Assembly (NCBI RefSeq): GCF_008365295.1
Contig: NZ_CP043505.1
Location: 1,178,001 to 1,242,000 of the forward strand
Direction of reading: 5' to 3'
Origin: Agromyces intestinalis
Lineage (GTDB): Bacteria > Actinomycetota > Actinomycetes > Actinomycetales > Microbacteriaceae
Length of the DNA stretch: 64,000 nt
Under the pieces are notes generated by a model. It had not been told where the DNA came from and made no database searches. It saw nothing but the letters and a program-made list of their open reading frames with translations. Of this stretch, positions 9,047-18,072 are shown piece after piece. The number at the start of each line of letters is the position of its first letter. Position 1 is the stretch's first letter. Made by a program: the position numbers and the translations under genes.

Positions 9047-10525
9047 TCACATACCGGGCTCGCGGCCGCCCCGCACGGATTCGCCCGAGCCCGGCGGCCG
9101 CACCCGCGGCGCGAGCACCACCGCGATGAGCGCGATCGCGAGCGTCACGGCGAAGTCGGCCTCGAACACTCCCTGGCCCACCGCGCTGGTCACGAGCGCC
9201 GTCACGGCGAGGGCCGTCGCGGCGCCGATCGACTCGGCGATCGTGAGCGCAGCCGAGTTGAAGCCCTGCTCGGTGCGCTTGGACAGCGACAGCACTTCGA
9301 CGTTGAACCTCGGGTACATGAAGCCCATCGCCGCTCCCGCGAGCGTCCATCCGGCGAACGCGATCGCCGGGTGCAGCGTGAACAGGGCGACGGCGAACAC
9401 CGTCGCCAGCGCGACCGCCAGGGCGATCGCGGCGATGACGATCGCCTGCGTGTTCGACACCCGCTCGCCGAGCCGCCCCTGCAGCCACGACGCGAACGCC
9501 CACGAGATGCCGGCACCCGTCAGCACCGCGCCCGCGAGACTCGGACTGAAGTCGTACCGTTCCATGAACAGGTAGGGCAGGTAGATCTCGGCGCCGAAGA
9601 ACGCTCCGGCGACCACGAGCTTCTGCAGGATCGTCGCCGGCATGCCCCGCACCGCACGCAGCGTGCCGCGCGGCATCAGCGGGCGGATCGCGACCGCGAC
9701 GACCGCGATCGCGACCGCAGCGAGCACCCACTGCCACGGTGGCCCGAGCTCCTTCGCCACCGAGACGCCGAGCGCTGCCGCAGCCGCGAGCACGGACCAT
9801 CCGACCCGCCCGAGGCTCCACCGCACCGACCGATCGCCGCGTACCTGCTCCCGCACGCGCAGCAGAGGCGGCAGCACCATGGCTGCCGCGGGCAGCACGA
9901 GCACGATGACGCCGAGGAACACCCAGTGCCAGGTGAACGCCTCGACCACGAGCCCCGCGAGCGCGGGCCCGACGATCGACGGGATGACCCACGCCGCCGC
10001 GAACCCGGCGAAGACGCGGGCGCGCAGGCGTTCGGGGTAGACCCTCGCGACGATCACGTAGAGCGGCACGATCACCGCCGCCCCGCTCAGTCCGTGCACG
10101 AACCGACCGACGATGAACACGCCCATGTCGGTCGCGGTGCCGGCGATGACCAGCCCCACGACGAACAGCGCCGCCGCCGTGACGAGAGACGGCAGCGGGC
10201 CGGCACGGTCGGTCCAGTTGCCGGCGATCACCATGCCGGGAATGCCGGCCGCCATCGGAACGGCGAACGCGAGGGCGAACAGCGCCTCACCACCGAGGTC
10301 GCGCGCGACGATCGGCATGATCGTCGTCACGGCCATCGCTTCGAACGCGGCGATGAAGATCAGCGCGAACATGCCGATCGACAGCCACGTGAACGGCGGC
10401 GAGAGCGGACCGCGGGCGCGCGCGGCGGCGCGCTCGATCACCGGGTGCGATGCGTCGAGCACGGCAGGGCGATCGGATGTCTCGTGCCCCGCGGCATCCG
10501 TCGCCTGCTCGTCGTGCGCCGTCAC
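9047..10525 (-). CDS. MFS transporter of the multidrug (EmrB/QacA-like) type
   Basis: Integral membrane protein of 492 residues with about 14 hydrophobic segments after a ~45-residue cytoplasmic N-terminus. Family features are the first-helix segment FEAMAVTTIMPIVARDLGG, the loop GNWTDRAGPLPSL, and motif C-like FVHGLSGAAVIVPLYVI. It starts at GTG 10525, inside the stop of the aldo/keto reductase (GTGA overlap), so the two are co-translated. It is probably a drug or metabolite exporter with an unknown substrate. The ribosome site is GAGGAG within the end of the upstream gene. Confidence 0.85.
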   Translation of the reverse strand: MTAHDEQATDAAGHETSDRPAVLDASHPVIERAAARARGPLSPPFTWLSIGMFALIFIAAFEAMAVTTIMPIVARDLGGEALFALAFAVPMAAGIPGMVIAGNWTDRAGPLPSLVTAAALFVVGLVIAGTATDMGVFIVGRFVHGLSGAAVIVPLYVIVARVYPERLRARVFAGFAAAWVIPSIVGPALAGLVVEAFTWHWVFLGVIVLVLPAAAMVLPPLLRVREQVRGDRSVRWSLGRVGWSVLAAAAALGVSVAKELGPPWQWVLAAVAIAVVAVAIRPLMPRGTLRAVRGMPATILQKLVVAGAFFGAEIYLPYLFMERYDFSPSLAGAVLTGAGISWAFASWLQGRLGERVSNTQAIVIAAIALAVALATVFAVALFTLHPAIAFAGWTLAGAAMGFMYPRFNVEVLSLSKRTEQGFNSAALTIAESIGAATALAVTALVTSAVGQGVFEADFAVTLAIALIAVVLAPRVRPPGSGESVRGGREPGM

Positions 10526-11352
10526 ATCTCCTCGTGCGTGTTCGGGTCGGCGCCCCACAGCCGGCCGCGTTCGAGCGCGGAGATCGCCTCGACCTCTTCA
10601 GGCGCGAGCTCGAAGCCGAACACGTCGAGGTTCGACCGACGCCGGACCGCGTCGGCGGACTTCGGGATCGGAATCGTCTCGAGCTCGACGTGCCAGCGCA
10701 GCACCAGCTGGGCGGGCGTGACGCCGTGGCGCGCGGCGAGCTCGGTGATCACGGGCTCCTCGAGCAGCGCGCTGCGCTTGCCGAGCGGGCTCCAGCTCTC
10801 GGTGCGGATGCCGTGCTCGTCGTGGAAGGCGCGCAACTCGCCCTGCGGGAAGTAGGGGTGCAGTTCGACCTGGTTGACGACCGGCAGCAGGCCGGTCTCG
10901 TCACCCAGGCGGGTGAGCATCTGCTCGGTGAAGTTCGAGACCCCGATCGAGCGTGCGAGCCCCTTCTCGCGAAGCGAGATCATCGCGCGCCACGACTCGA
11001 CGTACTTGTCCACGCTCGGATTCGGCCAGTGGATGAGGTACAGGTCGATCCACTCGACGCCGAGCCGGCGCCGCGACTCCTCGAAGCTCTGCAGCGTCTC
11101 GTCGTAGCCGTGATGGCGGCCGGGCAGCTTGGTCGTGATGATGAGGTCGCTGCGGTCGACGTCGGTGCGAGCGACCGCATCGCCGATGACCTGCTCGTTT
11201 CCGTAGTTGTACGCCGTGTCGAGCAGACGGTATCCGTCGTCGATGGCGGCGAGCACCGCGTCGACGCCCGCCTCGTCGTTCAACCCGTAGGTGCCGAGCC
11301 CGAGAGCCGGGATGCGGTTGCCGTCTCGCAGGGCGTACTCGGGAGCGATCAT
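10522..11352 (-). CDS. Aldo/keto reductase
   Basis: NADPH-dependent oxidoreductase of 276 residues, the normal length for this TIM-barrel family (2,5-diketo-D-gluconate reductase-like). The catalytic tetrad is visible: Asp and Tyr in LLDTAYNYGNE (about residues 45-55), Lys in TTKLPG, and His in YLIHWPNP. The NADP-binding end shows IPIPKSADAVRRRSNLDVF. The start ATG 11352 is preceded by GGAGGA; longer in-frame starts lack family similarity. It is the first gene of a two-gene operon with the MFS exporter. Its substrate is unknown. Confidence 0.9.
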   Translation of the reverse strand: MIAPEYALRDGNRIPALGLGTYGLNDEAGVDAVLAAIDDGYRLLDTAYNYGNEQVIGDAVARTDVDRSDLIITTKLPGRHHGYDETLQSFEESRRRLGVEWIDLYLIHWPNPSVDKYVESWRAMISLREKGLARSIGVSNFTEQMLTRLGDETGLLPVVNQVELHPYFPQGELRAFHDEHGIRTESWSPLGKRSALLEEPVITELAARHGVTPAQLVLRWHVELETIPIPKSADAVRRRSNLDVFGFELAPEEVEAISALERGRLWGADPNTHEEM

Positions 11353-11440
11353 TCCTCCATCCTCACGCACACCGGTTCCGCTCGCCACCACGGCCCGCCG
11401 CGCGACGAACGTGCACCCGTTTCCCGACCAGCGGAACGAC

Positions 11441-12373
11441 TCAGGGCAATTCGGCGAACGCACGCACCGGGAAGGTGCCGAAGCCCTCGACGCGCGGCGG
11501 CACGGCGGTGAACCGGGCCCCGCGCGGCGGCACCCCCGCGAGTCCGGTGAGGTGTTCGACCACGTGCACGCCCGCCCCGAGCAGGATCGAGTGCGCCGGC
11601 CGCTCGCCGCCCGACTCGGTGTCGTCGATGTTGAGCGCGTCGATGCCGACGAGCACGACCCCGGCCTCCGCCAGGTACCGCGCCCCGGCCTCGGTGAGGA
11701 ACGGCGACCCGACGCCGTACTCGGGTCGGCCGAAGCGCGCATCCCATCCGGTGTGCAGCAGCACGGCGGCACCGCTCAGGTCGTCGACCCGGTCGGCGAA
11801 GGCCTCGGCCGGGATTCCGCGCTCCGCGGCATCCGTCAGCCTGAAGACCTCGGCGCGCAACCCGACGAGCGTGTCGAGCGACAGCGAGGCGAGGTCGCCG
11901 CCGTCGGCGTACCGGTGGAACGGGCTGTCGAGATAGGTGCCGGTGTTCCCGGCCATCGTGATGAGGTCGATCTCGAACTCGGTGCCCGGTGCGTACACCG
12001 CACGCGACGCCTCGCGGGTGAGGTGCGGCGTGATCGTCGGCGCCGGGATGCCCGGATACGTCACGAGCCCCGCGCGGATCGGATGACTGAGGTCGACGAG
12101 CCGGCGCGGGCTCGAGGCATCCGGCCCGCTCCCGCCCTGCTCGGGCGCCGGCGCGATGCCGCGTGAGCCCTTGTGCGCCTCTTCGACGACCTCGAGGTTC
12201 CGGAGATCGACGCGCCCGACCATCGCGAGCCCGAGGTGGCGCACGAGGAGCCGGCCGATCTCGTCGGCGTCGAGGTCGGCGGCGGGCAGGTCGAGGCGGA
12301 AGCCCTCGGTGCGCAGCCCGCCCCCGTTGAGGAAGGCGATGTCGGCATCGAAGACGGCGCGGTACTCGGTCAT
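11441..12373 (-). CDS. Cyclase/kynurenine formamidase-family protein with an extra N-terminal domain
   Basis: A 310-residue protein. Residues ~95-310 match the cyclase family (PF04199) that includes isatin hydrolase and kynurenine formamidase, opening with RLVDLSHPIRAGLVTYPG. The family metal motif HxGTHxDxPxH reads NTGTYLDSPFH here, so the first two His ligands are Asn and Tyr while Asp and the last His remain. The first ~85 residues (AVFDADIAFLNGGGLRTEGF, then LAMVGRVDLRNL) form a separate region that I do not recognise from the standard cyclase fold. Its ATG overlaps the permease stop by 4 nt, so the permease probably imports its substrate. Whether it hydrolyses anything is uncertain. Confidence 0.8.
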   Translation of the reverse strand: MTEYRAVFDADIAFLNGGGLRTEGFRLDLPAADLDADEIGRLLVRHLGLAMVGRVDLRNLEVVEEAHKGSRGIAPAPEQGGSGPDASSPRRLVDLSHPIRAGLVTYPGIPAPTITPHLTREASRAVYAPGTEFEIDLITMAGNTGTYLDSPFHRYADGGDLASLSLDTLVGLRAEVFRLTDAAERGIPAEAFADRVDDLSGAAVLLHTGWDARFGRPEYGVGSPFLTEAGARYLAEAGVVLVGIDALNIDDTESGGERPAHSILLGAGVHVVEHLTGLAGVPPRGARFTAVPPRVEGFGTFPVRAFAELP

Positions 12374-13722
12374 GTGGTGTCCGGATTCTGGATGCGGCGG
12401 CGGACGGGACGAATGCGGCGTGCGCGACGGATGCGCCGGACGACGGTGACGGCGATGGCGGCGATGGCCAGCACGGCAGGCACGAGCAGGTTCGCGCCGG
12501 CGAGCACCAGCAGGCCCGCGGTGAGCACGGTCGCGACGACGGCCAGCCACCAGCCGACGCTCCAGCGCCGCAGCAGCAGGGTCGCCGCGAGCATGCCGAC
12601 GAAGTAGATGGCCACCATATTGCTGGTGTGGATGAGGATGAACGTCGACAGCTCACCGCCGTTGGCGACCATGAGCACGAAGTACACCAGGGTCACCGAG
12701 CCCGAGAGCACGAGCGCCCGGCGCGGCACCTCGCCGCCTGCCGCCCCCTTGGCGAAGAAGCGGGGCAGGTCGCCGTCGCGGCCGAGGGCGGCACCGAGGT
12801 TGCCGAAGGCGGGCAGGTAGGCGTTCATCACGCCGGTGGTGACGATGACCGCGATCGCCGCGACGATCGCCGGGCCGATGCCCGGCAGCACGACGTCGAC
12901 CAGATCGATGAGCGGCACGACGCCGGCGCCCGCACGATCGCCCAGCACGCCGACCGTCACGATCTGCAGCGCAAGGTAGCCGAGGCCCACGACGACGATG
13001 GCGATGGCTGTGGCGAGCGGGATGACGCGGCGCGGGTTCGTGAATTCGCCGGCGATGTGGGTGCCGACCTCCCACCCGGCGAACGCCCACACGAAGAGGC
13101 TGATCGCCGTGCCCACACCGGCCCAGCCGTTCGGCAGGAAGGGAGCGAACGACCCGGCCTCGACGTGCGGGAAGGTGAGCGCCACCACGCTGACGACGAC
13201 GGCGAGCAGCAGGCCGGTGAGCACGAGCTGCACCCAGCCGGCGACCCGCACGCCGAACCAGCTGATCACGTACGGCGGCACGAAGATCGCCGCGGCGATG
13301 AACGGCACCGCCGACCGATCGACGCCGAGCGCGGCCACCACGTACTCGCCGCAGAGCAGCGTCACGACCGGAGCGCCGACGCAGACGCCGAAGAAGAACC
13401 AGTACCCCGTCATACGCGCAACGGTGTCGCCGAACACTCGACGCGCGTAGCTCGCCACCCCGCCGGGGTCGGGGAACCGCGACGCGAGCGCCGCGAACGT
13501 GCCCGCGAGCGGGATCGACAGCACCAGCACGGCCGCGACGGCGAGGACCGAAGCCGGACCGGCCGCCGCAGCGGCGAGGCCGGGCAGCGCCAGAATGCCG
13601 GTGCCGAGCACGCTCGCGACGTAGAGGGCGGTGCCCTGGCCCAGCCCGAGCGTGCCGTGATTCGGCGTCGCCGCAGTGCTCGGGGCATCCGTCATCGTGG
13701 TCACGGGTTCAGTCTGGGGCAT
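12370..13722 (-). CDS. APC-family amino acid permease
   Basis: A 450-residue membrane transporter with about 12 hydrophobic segments. The first carries the APC signature ALYVASVLGTGILALPGLAA, and SIPLAGTFAALASRFPDPGG follows. It resembles the YjeH/L-methionine or general amino acid efflux-uptake group, but the substrate cannot be read from sequence. I chose ATG 13722 with a weak GGCGGG upstream; a later ATG (MTDAPSTAATP) is possible. It is co-transcribed and overlaps by 4 nt with the cyclase-family gene. Confidence 0.85.
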   Translation of the reverse strand: MPQTEPVTTMTDAPSTAATPNHGTLGLGQGTALYVASVLGTGILALPGLAAAAAGPASVLAVAAVLVLSIPLAGTFAALASRFPDPGGVASYARRVFGDTVARMTGYWFFFGVCVGAPVVTLLCGEYVVAALGVDRSAVPFIAAAIFVPPYVISWFGVRVAGWVQLVLTGLLLAVVVSVVALTFPHVEAGSFAPFLPNGWAGVGTAISLFVWAFAGWEVGTHIAGEFTNPRRVIPLATAIAIVVVGLGYLALQIVTVGVLGDRAGAGVVPLIDLVDVVLPGIGPAIVAAIAVIVTTGVMNAYLPAFGNLGAALGRDGDLPRFFAKGAAGGEVPRRALVLSGSVTLVYFVLMVANGGELSTFILIHTSNMVAIYFVGMLAATLLLRRWSVGWWLAVVATVLTAGLLVLAGANLLVPAVLAIAAIAVTVVRRIRRARRIRPVRRRIQNPDTT

Positions 13723-13806
13723 CCCGCCGACACGCGGTGCTGGCAGCGCCGCCCACCTTCGGTGAGATCCTGCCAAGCGCGTCGGCCACCCATCGAGCGC
13801 TGCGCG

Positions 13807-14979
13807 CTACAGCGCGGCGAGCGCCTGGTCGATGTCGGCGAGCAGATCGTCGACGTCCTCGATGCCGACCGAGAGCCGCACGATCGACTCGGGCACCTCG
13901 GCCTCGGTGCCGCGCACCGACGCGTGGGTCATCTCCGACGGGTAGTTGACGAGCGACTCGACGCCGCCCAGCGACTCCGCGAGCTGGAACACGCGTGTCG
14001 ACTCGGCGAACCGGCGGGCGGCCGCCGCCCCGCCCGCGAGCTCGATCGAGATCATGCCGCCGAAGCCCGACATCTGGCGGGCGGCCAGCTCGTGTCCCGG
14101 GTGCGTGGGCAGGCCGGGGTACAGCACGCGCGCGACGCCGGGGTGCCCCACGAGCCGCTCGGCGATGGCGTGCGCGTTCGACGAGTGCCGCTGCATCCGG
14201 ATGCCGAGCGTCTTGATCCCGCGCGAGGTGAGGAACGCGTCGAACGGCCCCGAGACCGCGCCCGCGGCGAACTGCGTGAACTCGACGCGCTCGGCGAGCT
14301 CCTCCTGCCCGGCCGCGAACACGAGCGCACCGCCGATCACGTCGGAGTGCCCGCCCAGGTACTTCGTGGTCGAGTGAACGATCACGTCGGCGCCGAGCGA
14401 GATCGGCTGCTGCAGCGCGGGGCTCGCGAACGTGTTGTCGACGACCGTGACGAGCCCGGCCTCGTGGCCGACCTCGGCGAGCGCCGCGATGTCGCTGATC
14501 TTCATGAGCGGGTTCGACGGGGTCTCGACCCAGAGCACCTTGGTCGTGCCGAGCTCGATCGCCGCCTCCACCGCGGCGACGTCGCTCGTGTCGACCGTCG
14601 AGTGCGTCACGCCCCACTCGCCGAAGATGCGGCGGATGAGCCGGTGCGTGCCGCCGTAGACGTCGTTGCCGATCACCACGTGGTCGCCGGGGCGCAGCAC
14701 GGTACGCAGCAGCGCGTCCTCGGCGGCGAGGCCCGACGCGAACGACAGGCCGCGGATGCCTCCCTCGAGGGCCGCGAGCTGCGTCTCGAGGGCGGTGCGA
14801 GTGGGGTTGCCGCCGCGCGAGTACTCGTACCCGTTGCGCAGGCCCCCGATGCCGTCTTGGACGTACGTCGAAGTGAGGTAGACGGGCGGGATGACCGCAC
14901 CGGTCGTCGGGTCGAAGGCCTGCCCGGCGTGGATCGCACGGGTGTCGAACCCACCCGCACTCTTTTCAGGAACGCTCAT
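13807..14979 (-). CDS. metB: Cystathionine gamma-synthase / gamma-lyase family enzyme
   Basis: PLP-dependent transsulfuration enzyme of 390 residues. Visible features are the N-terminal FDTRAIHAGQAFDPTTGAVIPP, the substrate-pocket YEYSRGGNPTR, GLAAEDALLRTVLRPGDHVV, the PLP-binding VDNTFASP and the Schiff-base Lys in STTKYLGGHSD. The C-terminal LVNYPSEMTHASV is typical. It either makes cystathionine from an acylated homoserine or cleaves cystathionine; these activities cannot be separated by eye. Location 93 bp downstream of cbs in the same orientation fits a homocysteine-to-cysteine role as well as the classical metB name. Confidence 0.92.
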   Translation of the reverse strand: MSVPEKSAGGFDTRAIHAGQAFDPTTGAVIPPVYLTSTYVQDGIGGLRNGYEYSRGGNPTRTALETQLAALEGGIRGLSFASGLAAEDALLRTVLRPGDHVVIGNDVYGGTHRLIRRIFGEWGVTHSTVDTSDVAAVEAAIELGTTKVLWVETPSNPLMKISDIAALAEVGHEAGLVTVVDNTFASPALQQPISLGADVIVHSTTKYLGGHSDVIGGALVFAAGQEELAERVEFTQFAAGAVSGPFDAFLTSRGIKTLGIRMQRHSSNAHAIAERLVGHPGVARVLYPGLPTHPGHELAARQMSGFGGMISIELAGGAAAARRFAESTRVFQLAESLGGVESLVNYPSEMTHASVRGTEAEVPESIVRLSVGIEDVDDLLADIDQALAAL

Positions 14980-15072
14980 GCTCGTGACATCCGTTTCTGG
15001 TCGAAATCAATGATGAAGGGTTGAATCAGGCCGTCTTCGCGGCGAAGCCCGCGAAAACTCCTGAAAAAAGCT

Positions 15073-16440
15073 CTAGTGGGAGAGGTAGGTGAGGAGGTCG
15101 GCGCGAGTCACGACGCCGAGCGCCTTGCCGCCGTCGGCGACCAGCAGCGCGGGCCGATCGCCGAGCGCCTGCCGCGCCGCCGCGACCGGCTCGTTCACGC
15201 CGATGAGGGGCAGCGGCTCGCCGATCACCGAGGTGACGGGGTCGGTGAGCTTCACCCGGCCCGAGAACACCAGCTCGAGCAGTTCGTCTTCGTGCACCGC
15301 GCCACGCACCTCGCCGAGCACGACGGGCGGCTCGGCCGAGAGCACCAGCAGTTGCGAGACGCCCGTGTCGGTCATCCGGTCGATGGCCTCGCGCACCGAG
15401 TCGGCGGGGTGCGCGTAGACGAGCGGGGCGGTGCGGTCGGCCTTCGCCGCCAGCAGATCGGCGACGCTGTGACCGGATGGCGCGTTGCCGAAGCCGTACG
15501 CACGCATCCACTTGTCGTTGTAGATCTTGCCGAGGTACCCGCGGCCGCCGTCGGGCAGCAGCACGACGAACACGTCGGCGGGCGACGCGCCCTTCGCGGC
15601 CTGCAGCGCCGCGGCCACCGCCATGCCGCTCGAGCCGCCGACCAGCAGGCCTTCCTCGCGCGCGAGCCGACGCGTCATCCGGAACGAGTCGGCGTCGCTG
15701 ATGGCGAGCACCTCGTTCGGAACGGCGGGGTCGTAGGTGTCGGGCCACATGTCCTCGCCGACACCCTCGACGAAGTACGGTCGGCCGGTGCCGCCCGAGT
15801 ACACCGAACCCTCGGGGTCGGCCCCGATCACGCGCACCCGGTCGCCCGAGACCTCGCGCAGGTAACGGCCGGTGCCGGTGATCGTGCCACCCGTGCCGAT
15901 GCCCGCGACGAAGTGCGTCACCCGCCCCTCGGTGTCCTGCCAGATCTCGGGGCCGGTGGTCTCGTAGTGCGCACGCGGCCCGTTCGGGTTCGCGAACTGG
16001 TTCGGCTTGAAGGCGCCCGGGATCTCGCGGGCGAGCCGGTCGGAGACGCCGTAGTACGACTCGGGGCTGTCGGGCGCGACCGACGTCGGCGTCACGACCA
16101 CCTCGGCGCCGTAGGCGGCCAGCACGTTGCGCTTCTCCTCGCCGAACTTGTCGGGCACCACGAAGATGCACCGGTAGCCGCGCTGCTGCGCCACGAGCGC
16201 GAGGCCGACGCCGGTGTTGCCGCTCGTCGGCTCGACGATCGTGCCCCCGGGCCTCAGGAGTCCGTCGCGCTCGGCCGCGTCGATCATGCGCGACGCGATG
16301 CGGTCTTTCACCGAGCCGCCCGGGTTGAGGTACTCGACCTTGGCGAGCACGGTGGCCTCGGTCGCGCCCGCGGTGACGCGGTTCAGCTTGACGAGGGGGG
16401 TGTGGCCGACGAGGTCGGCGATGTTCTCTGCATAGCGCAT
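15073..16440 (-). CDS. cbs: Cystathionine beta-synthase
   Basis: PLP enzyme of 455 residues joining serine and homocysteine into cystathionine. The catalytic domain (about 1-320) shows the PLP Lys in NPGGSVKDRIA, SGNTGVGLALVA, and the phosphate-binding loop GIGTGGTITGTGRYL. The C-terminal ~120 residues hold a pair of CBS regulatory modules (VREAIDRMTDTGVSQLLVL and ALLVADGGKALGVVTRADLL). It lies upstream of metB in the same direction, which gives a reverse transsulfuration pair. ATG 16440 is used; the upstream region shows no clear ribosome site. Confidence 0.93.
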   Translation of the reverse strand: MRYAENIADLVGHTPLVKLNRVTAGATEATVLAKVEYLNPGGSVKDRIASRMIDAAERDGLLRPGGTIVEPTSGNTGVGLALVAQQRGYRCIFVVPDKFGEEKRNVLAAYGAEVVVTPTSVAPDSPESYYGVSDRLAREIPGAFKPNQFANPNGPRAHYETTGPEIWQDTEGRVTHFVAGIGTGGTITGTGRYLREVSGDRVRVIGADPEGSVYSGGTGRPYFVEGVGEDMWPDTYDPAVPNEVLAISDADSFRMTRRLAREEGLLVGGSSGMAVAAALQAAKGASPADVFVVLLPDGGRGYLGKIYNDKWMRAYGFGNAPSGHSVADLLAAKADRTAPLVYAHPADSVREAIDRMTDTGVSQLLVLSAEPPVVLGEVRGAVHEDELLELVFSGRVKLTDPVTSVIGEPLPLIGVNEPVAAARQALGDRPALLVADGGKALGVVTRADLLTYLSH

Positions 16441-16566
16441 GTGGTCAGTCCTTTTGGGTCGCGCGCGCCGTTGCGCCGCTCGTGCCTGCGGGGTCGCGGG
16501 AGGGTGGCTAGCGACGACAACACGAGAGACGGATCACGCGCACCACTCTATCCATAGCGAAGCGAC

Positions 16567-16642
16567 CGGATGCCACGTCGCGGCGTATTCCGTTCGCGGC
16601 ATCCGTCGCGGCATCCGCTCGCACGCCGCTTCGCGGCATCCG
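16567..16642. repeat. Cluster of GGCATCCG repeats between cbs and the MscS gene
   Basis: One CGGATGCC (16567-16574) and three direct copies of GCGGCATCCG lie within 76 bp. The first inverted pair (16567-16574 with 16598-16605) could form the terminator stem for the MscS gene that ends at 16649. Nothing else is evident in the 208-bp gap 16441-16648. Confidence 0.5.
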
Positions 16643-16648
16643 CCCGAC

Positions 16649-18070
16649 TCACCCGAGCAGGCTGCCGCGTGCGACGCCCGCGGTCGCGACCGCCTGCTCG
16701 GCCAGGCGACGCTTCTTCTCGATCACGCGGCCGATGCTGCGCGCGAGCTCGGGGTGGGAGCGGACCAGCGCGTCGAGCGTGGCGCGCGGGATCACGAGCA
16801 CCGTCGTGACGTCCAGCGCGGTCGCACCGACGAACGCGGGCTCGCGGGTGAGCGACGTGTGCCCGACGTACTCCCCCGCCTCCGCCGTCGCGATGTCGAT
16901 CCGCTGGTCGCCCGCCATGACCCAGAGCTGCATGCGGCCTTCGACGACGACGCGCAGGTGCCGAGGCACGACCCCGACCCGCTGCACCGCCTCGCCGACG
17001 CCGTACCGCTCGAGGTGCGAGTCGGCGAGCACCGCCTCGGCCGCCGGCCCGTCGAGGTGCAGCAGCGGCGCGACCTGGTCGACCGCGGCCCGCAGCCGCT
17101 CGGGGTCGGCGACCGGATCCGTGGAATCCCCGTCGAGCGAGAGGCGCCGCCGCCTCGCGGCGTACCAGAGCCACGCGAGGAACGTGCCCTGGGCCTCGGC
17201 GGCCACCGCCGGGCTGCGCAGCGGCAGGTCGACCGTGTAGGCGCTCTCGCCGTTGTAGCGGGCGACCGGCCTGCCGCCCGGCGCGAGCATGGGCAGCGCG
17301 CCGGCGACCTCGGCGAGCACCGCCATGACGTCGAACGGCGGGTCGTCGACGCCGAACGCGATGTCGACCGACACGTGGTACCCGTTCGGCGGCCGGCTGA
17401 GGTTCGTGAACGAGGCGTCGGCGAGCGATGCGTTCGGCACGATGCGCGTGCCCGACGGCGTCTCGATGTGCACGGCGCGCCAGTTCACGTCGATCACCCG
17501 ACCGCGCACGTCGCCCGTGTCGAGCCAGTCGCCGATCGTGAACGGCTGCTCGAACAACAGCAGCAACCCCGAGATCACGCTGCCCACCGCGTTCTGCAGC
17601 GCGAGGCCGATCACGATCGACGTCACGCCGAGCGCGGTGAAGAACCCGCCCACGTCGGCGCCCCACACCCACGAGAAGATCAGCGCGAGCCCGACGAGGA
17701 TGAGCAGCACCCGCACGATCGACACGAAGATGTTCGGGATCCGGTCGCGCCAGGTGCCCGCCCGTGCGTTCTGGAACAGCGCCACGTTGAACGCCGCGAG
17801 CACGAGCAGGATGAGCAGGAATCCGAACAGCGTCGCGACGAGCCGCACCCCCACCTGCTCGGCCGGCTGCTGCACCGCGAACAGCAGGAACACCAGCACC
17901 GCGGCGACCGGCACCACCCAGTTGCGCAGGAACCGCACCGGGCCGGCGGCCGGGTTGCGGCGTCGGGTGAGCTCGGCGAGCACCTCGGTGAGCACGACGA
18001 GCACGAGCGGGATCCCGACCGCGATCGCGATCGCCCAGATCACCCACCCCGTGTCGACGCCCGCGTCCAT
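16649..18070 (-). CDS. MscS-family mechanosensitive channel with C-terminal cyclic-nucleotide-binding domain
   Basis: A 473-residue inner-membrane channel. About four hydrophobic segments occupy residues 8-160, and the last one, with GVTSIVIGLALQNAVGSVISGLLLLFEQPF, is the MscS pore-lining helix and following signature. The MscS beta domain (DVRGRVIDVNWRAVHIETPSGTRIVPNA) comes next. The last ~130 residues form a cNMP-binding-like fold (LERYGVGEAVQRVG to EAGEYVGHTSLTREPAF), as in bacterial cyclic-nucleotide-gated channels. The start ATG lies only 2 nt after the stop of the nucleotidyl cyclase gene, which strongly suggests that the cyclase product gates this channel. Ligand identity is unknown. 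Confidence 0.9.
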   Translation of the reverse strand: MDAGVDTGWVIWAIAIAVGIPLVLVVLTEVLAELTRRRNPAAGPVRFLRNWVVPVAAVLVFLLFAVQQPAEQVGVRLVATLFGFLLILLVLAAFNVALFQNARAGTWRDRIPNIFVSIVRVLLILVGLALIFSWVWGADVGGFFTALGVTSIVIGLALQNAVGSVISGLLLLFEQPFTIGDWLDTGDVRGRVIDVNWRAVHIETPSGTRIVPNASLADASFTNLSRPPNGYHVSVDIAFGVDDPPFDVMAVLAEVAGALPMLAPGGRPVARYNGESAYTVDLPLRSPAVAAEAQGTFLAWLWYAARRRRLSLDGDSTDPVADPERLRAAVDQVAPLLHLDGPAAEAVLADSHLERYGVGEAVQRVGVVPRHLRVVVEGRMQLWVMAGDQRIDIATAEAGEYVGHTSLTREPAFVGATALDVTTVLVIPRATLDALVRSHPELARSIGRVIEKKRRLAEQAVATAGVARGSLLG

Positions 18071-18072
18071 GG

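Noticed and set aside
6584-10855. A 1423-codon open frame on the plus strand
   Set aside because: It is antisense to the clear ATPase, LacI and MFS genes and shows the Arg/Asp/His-rich composition of a shadow frame in high-GC DNA.
13723-13806. A riboswitch or leader before the APC permease or after metB
   Set aside because: The 84-bp gap shows no convincing multi-stem structure and is too short for a SAM-type riboswitch.
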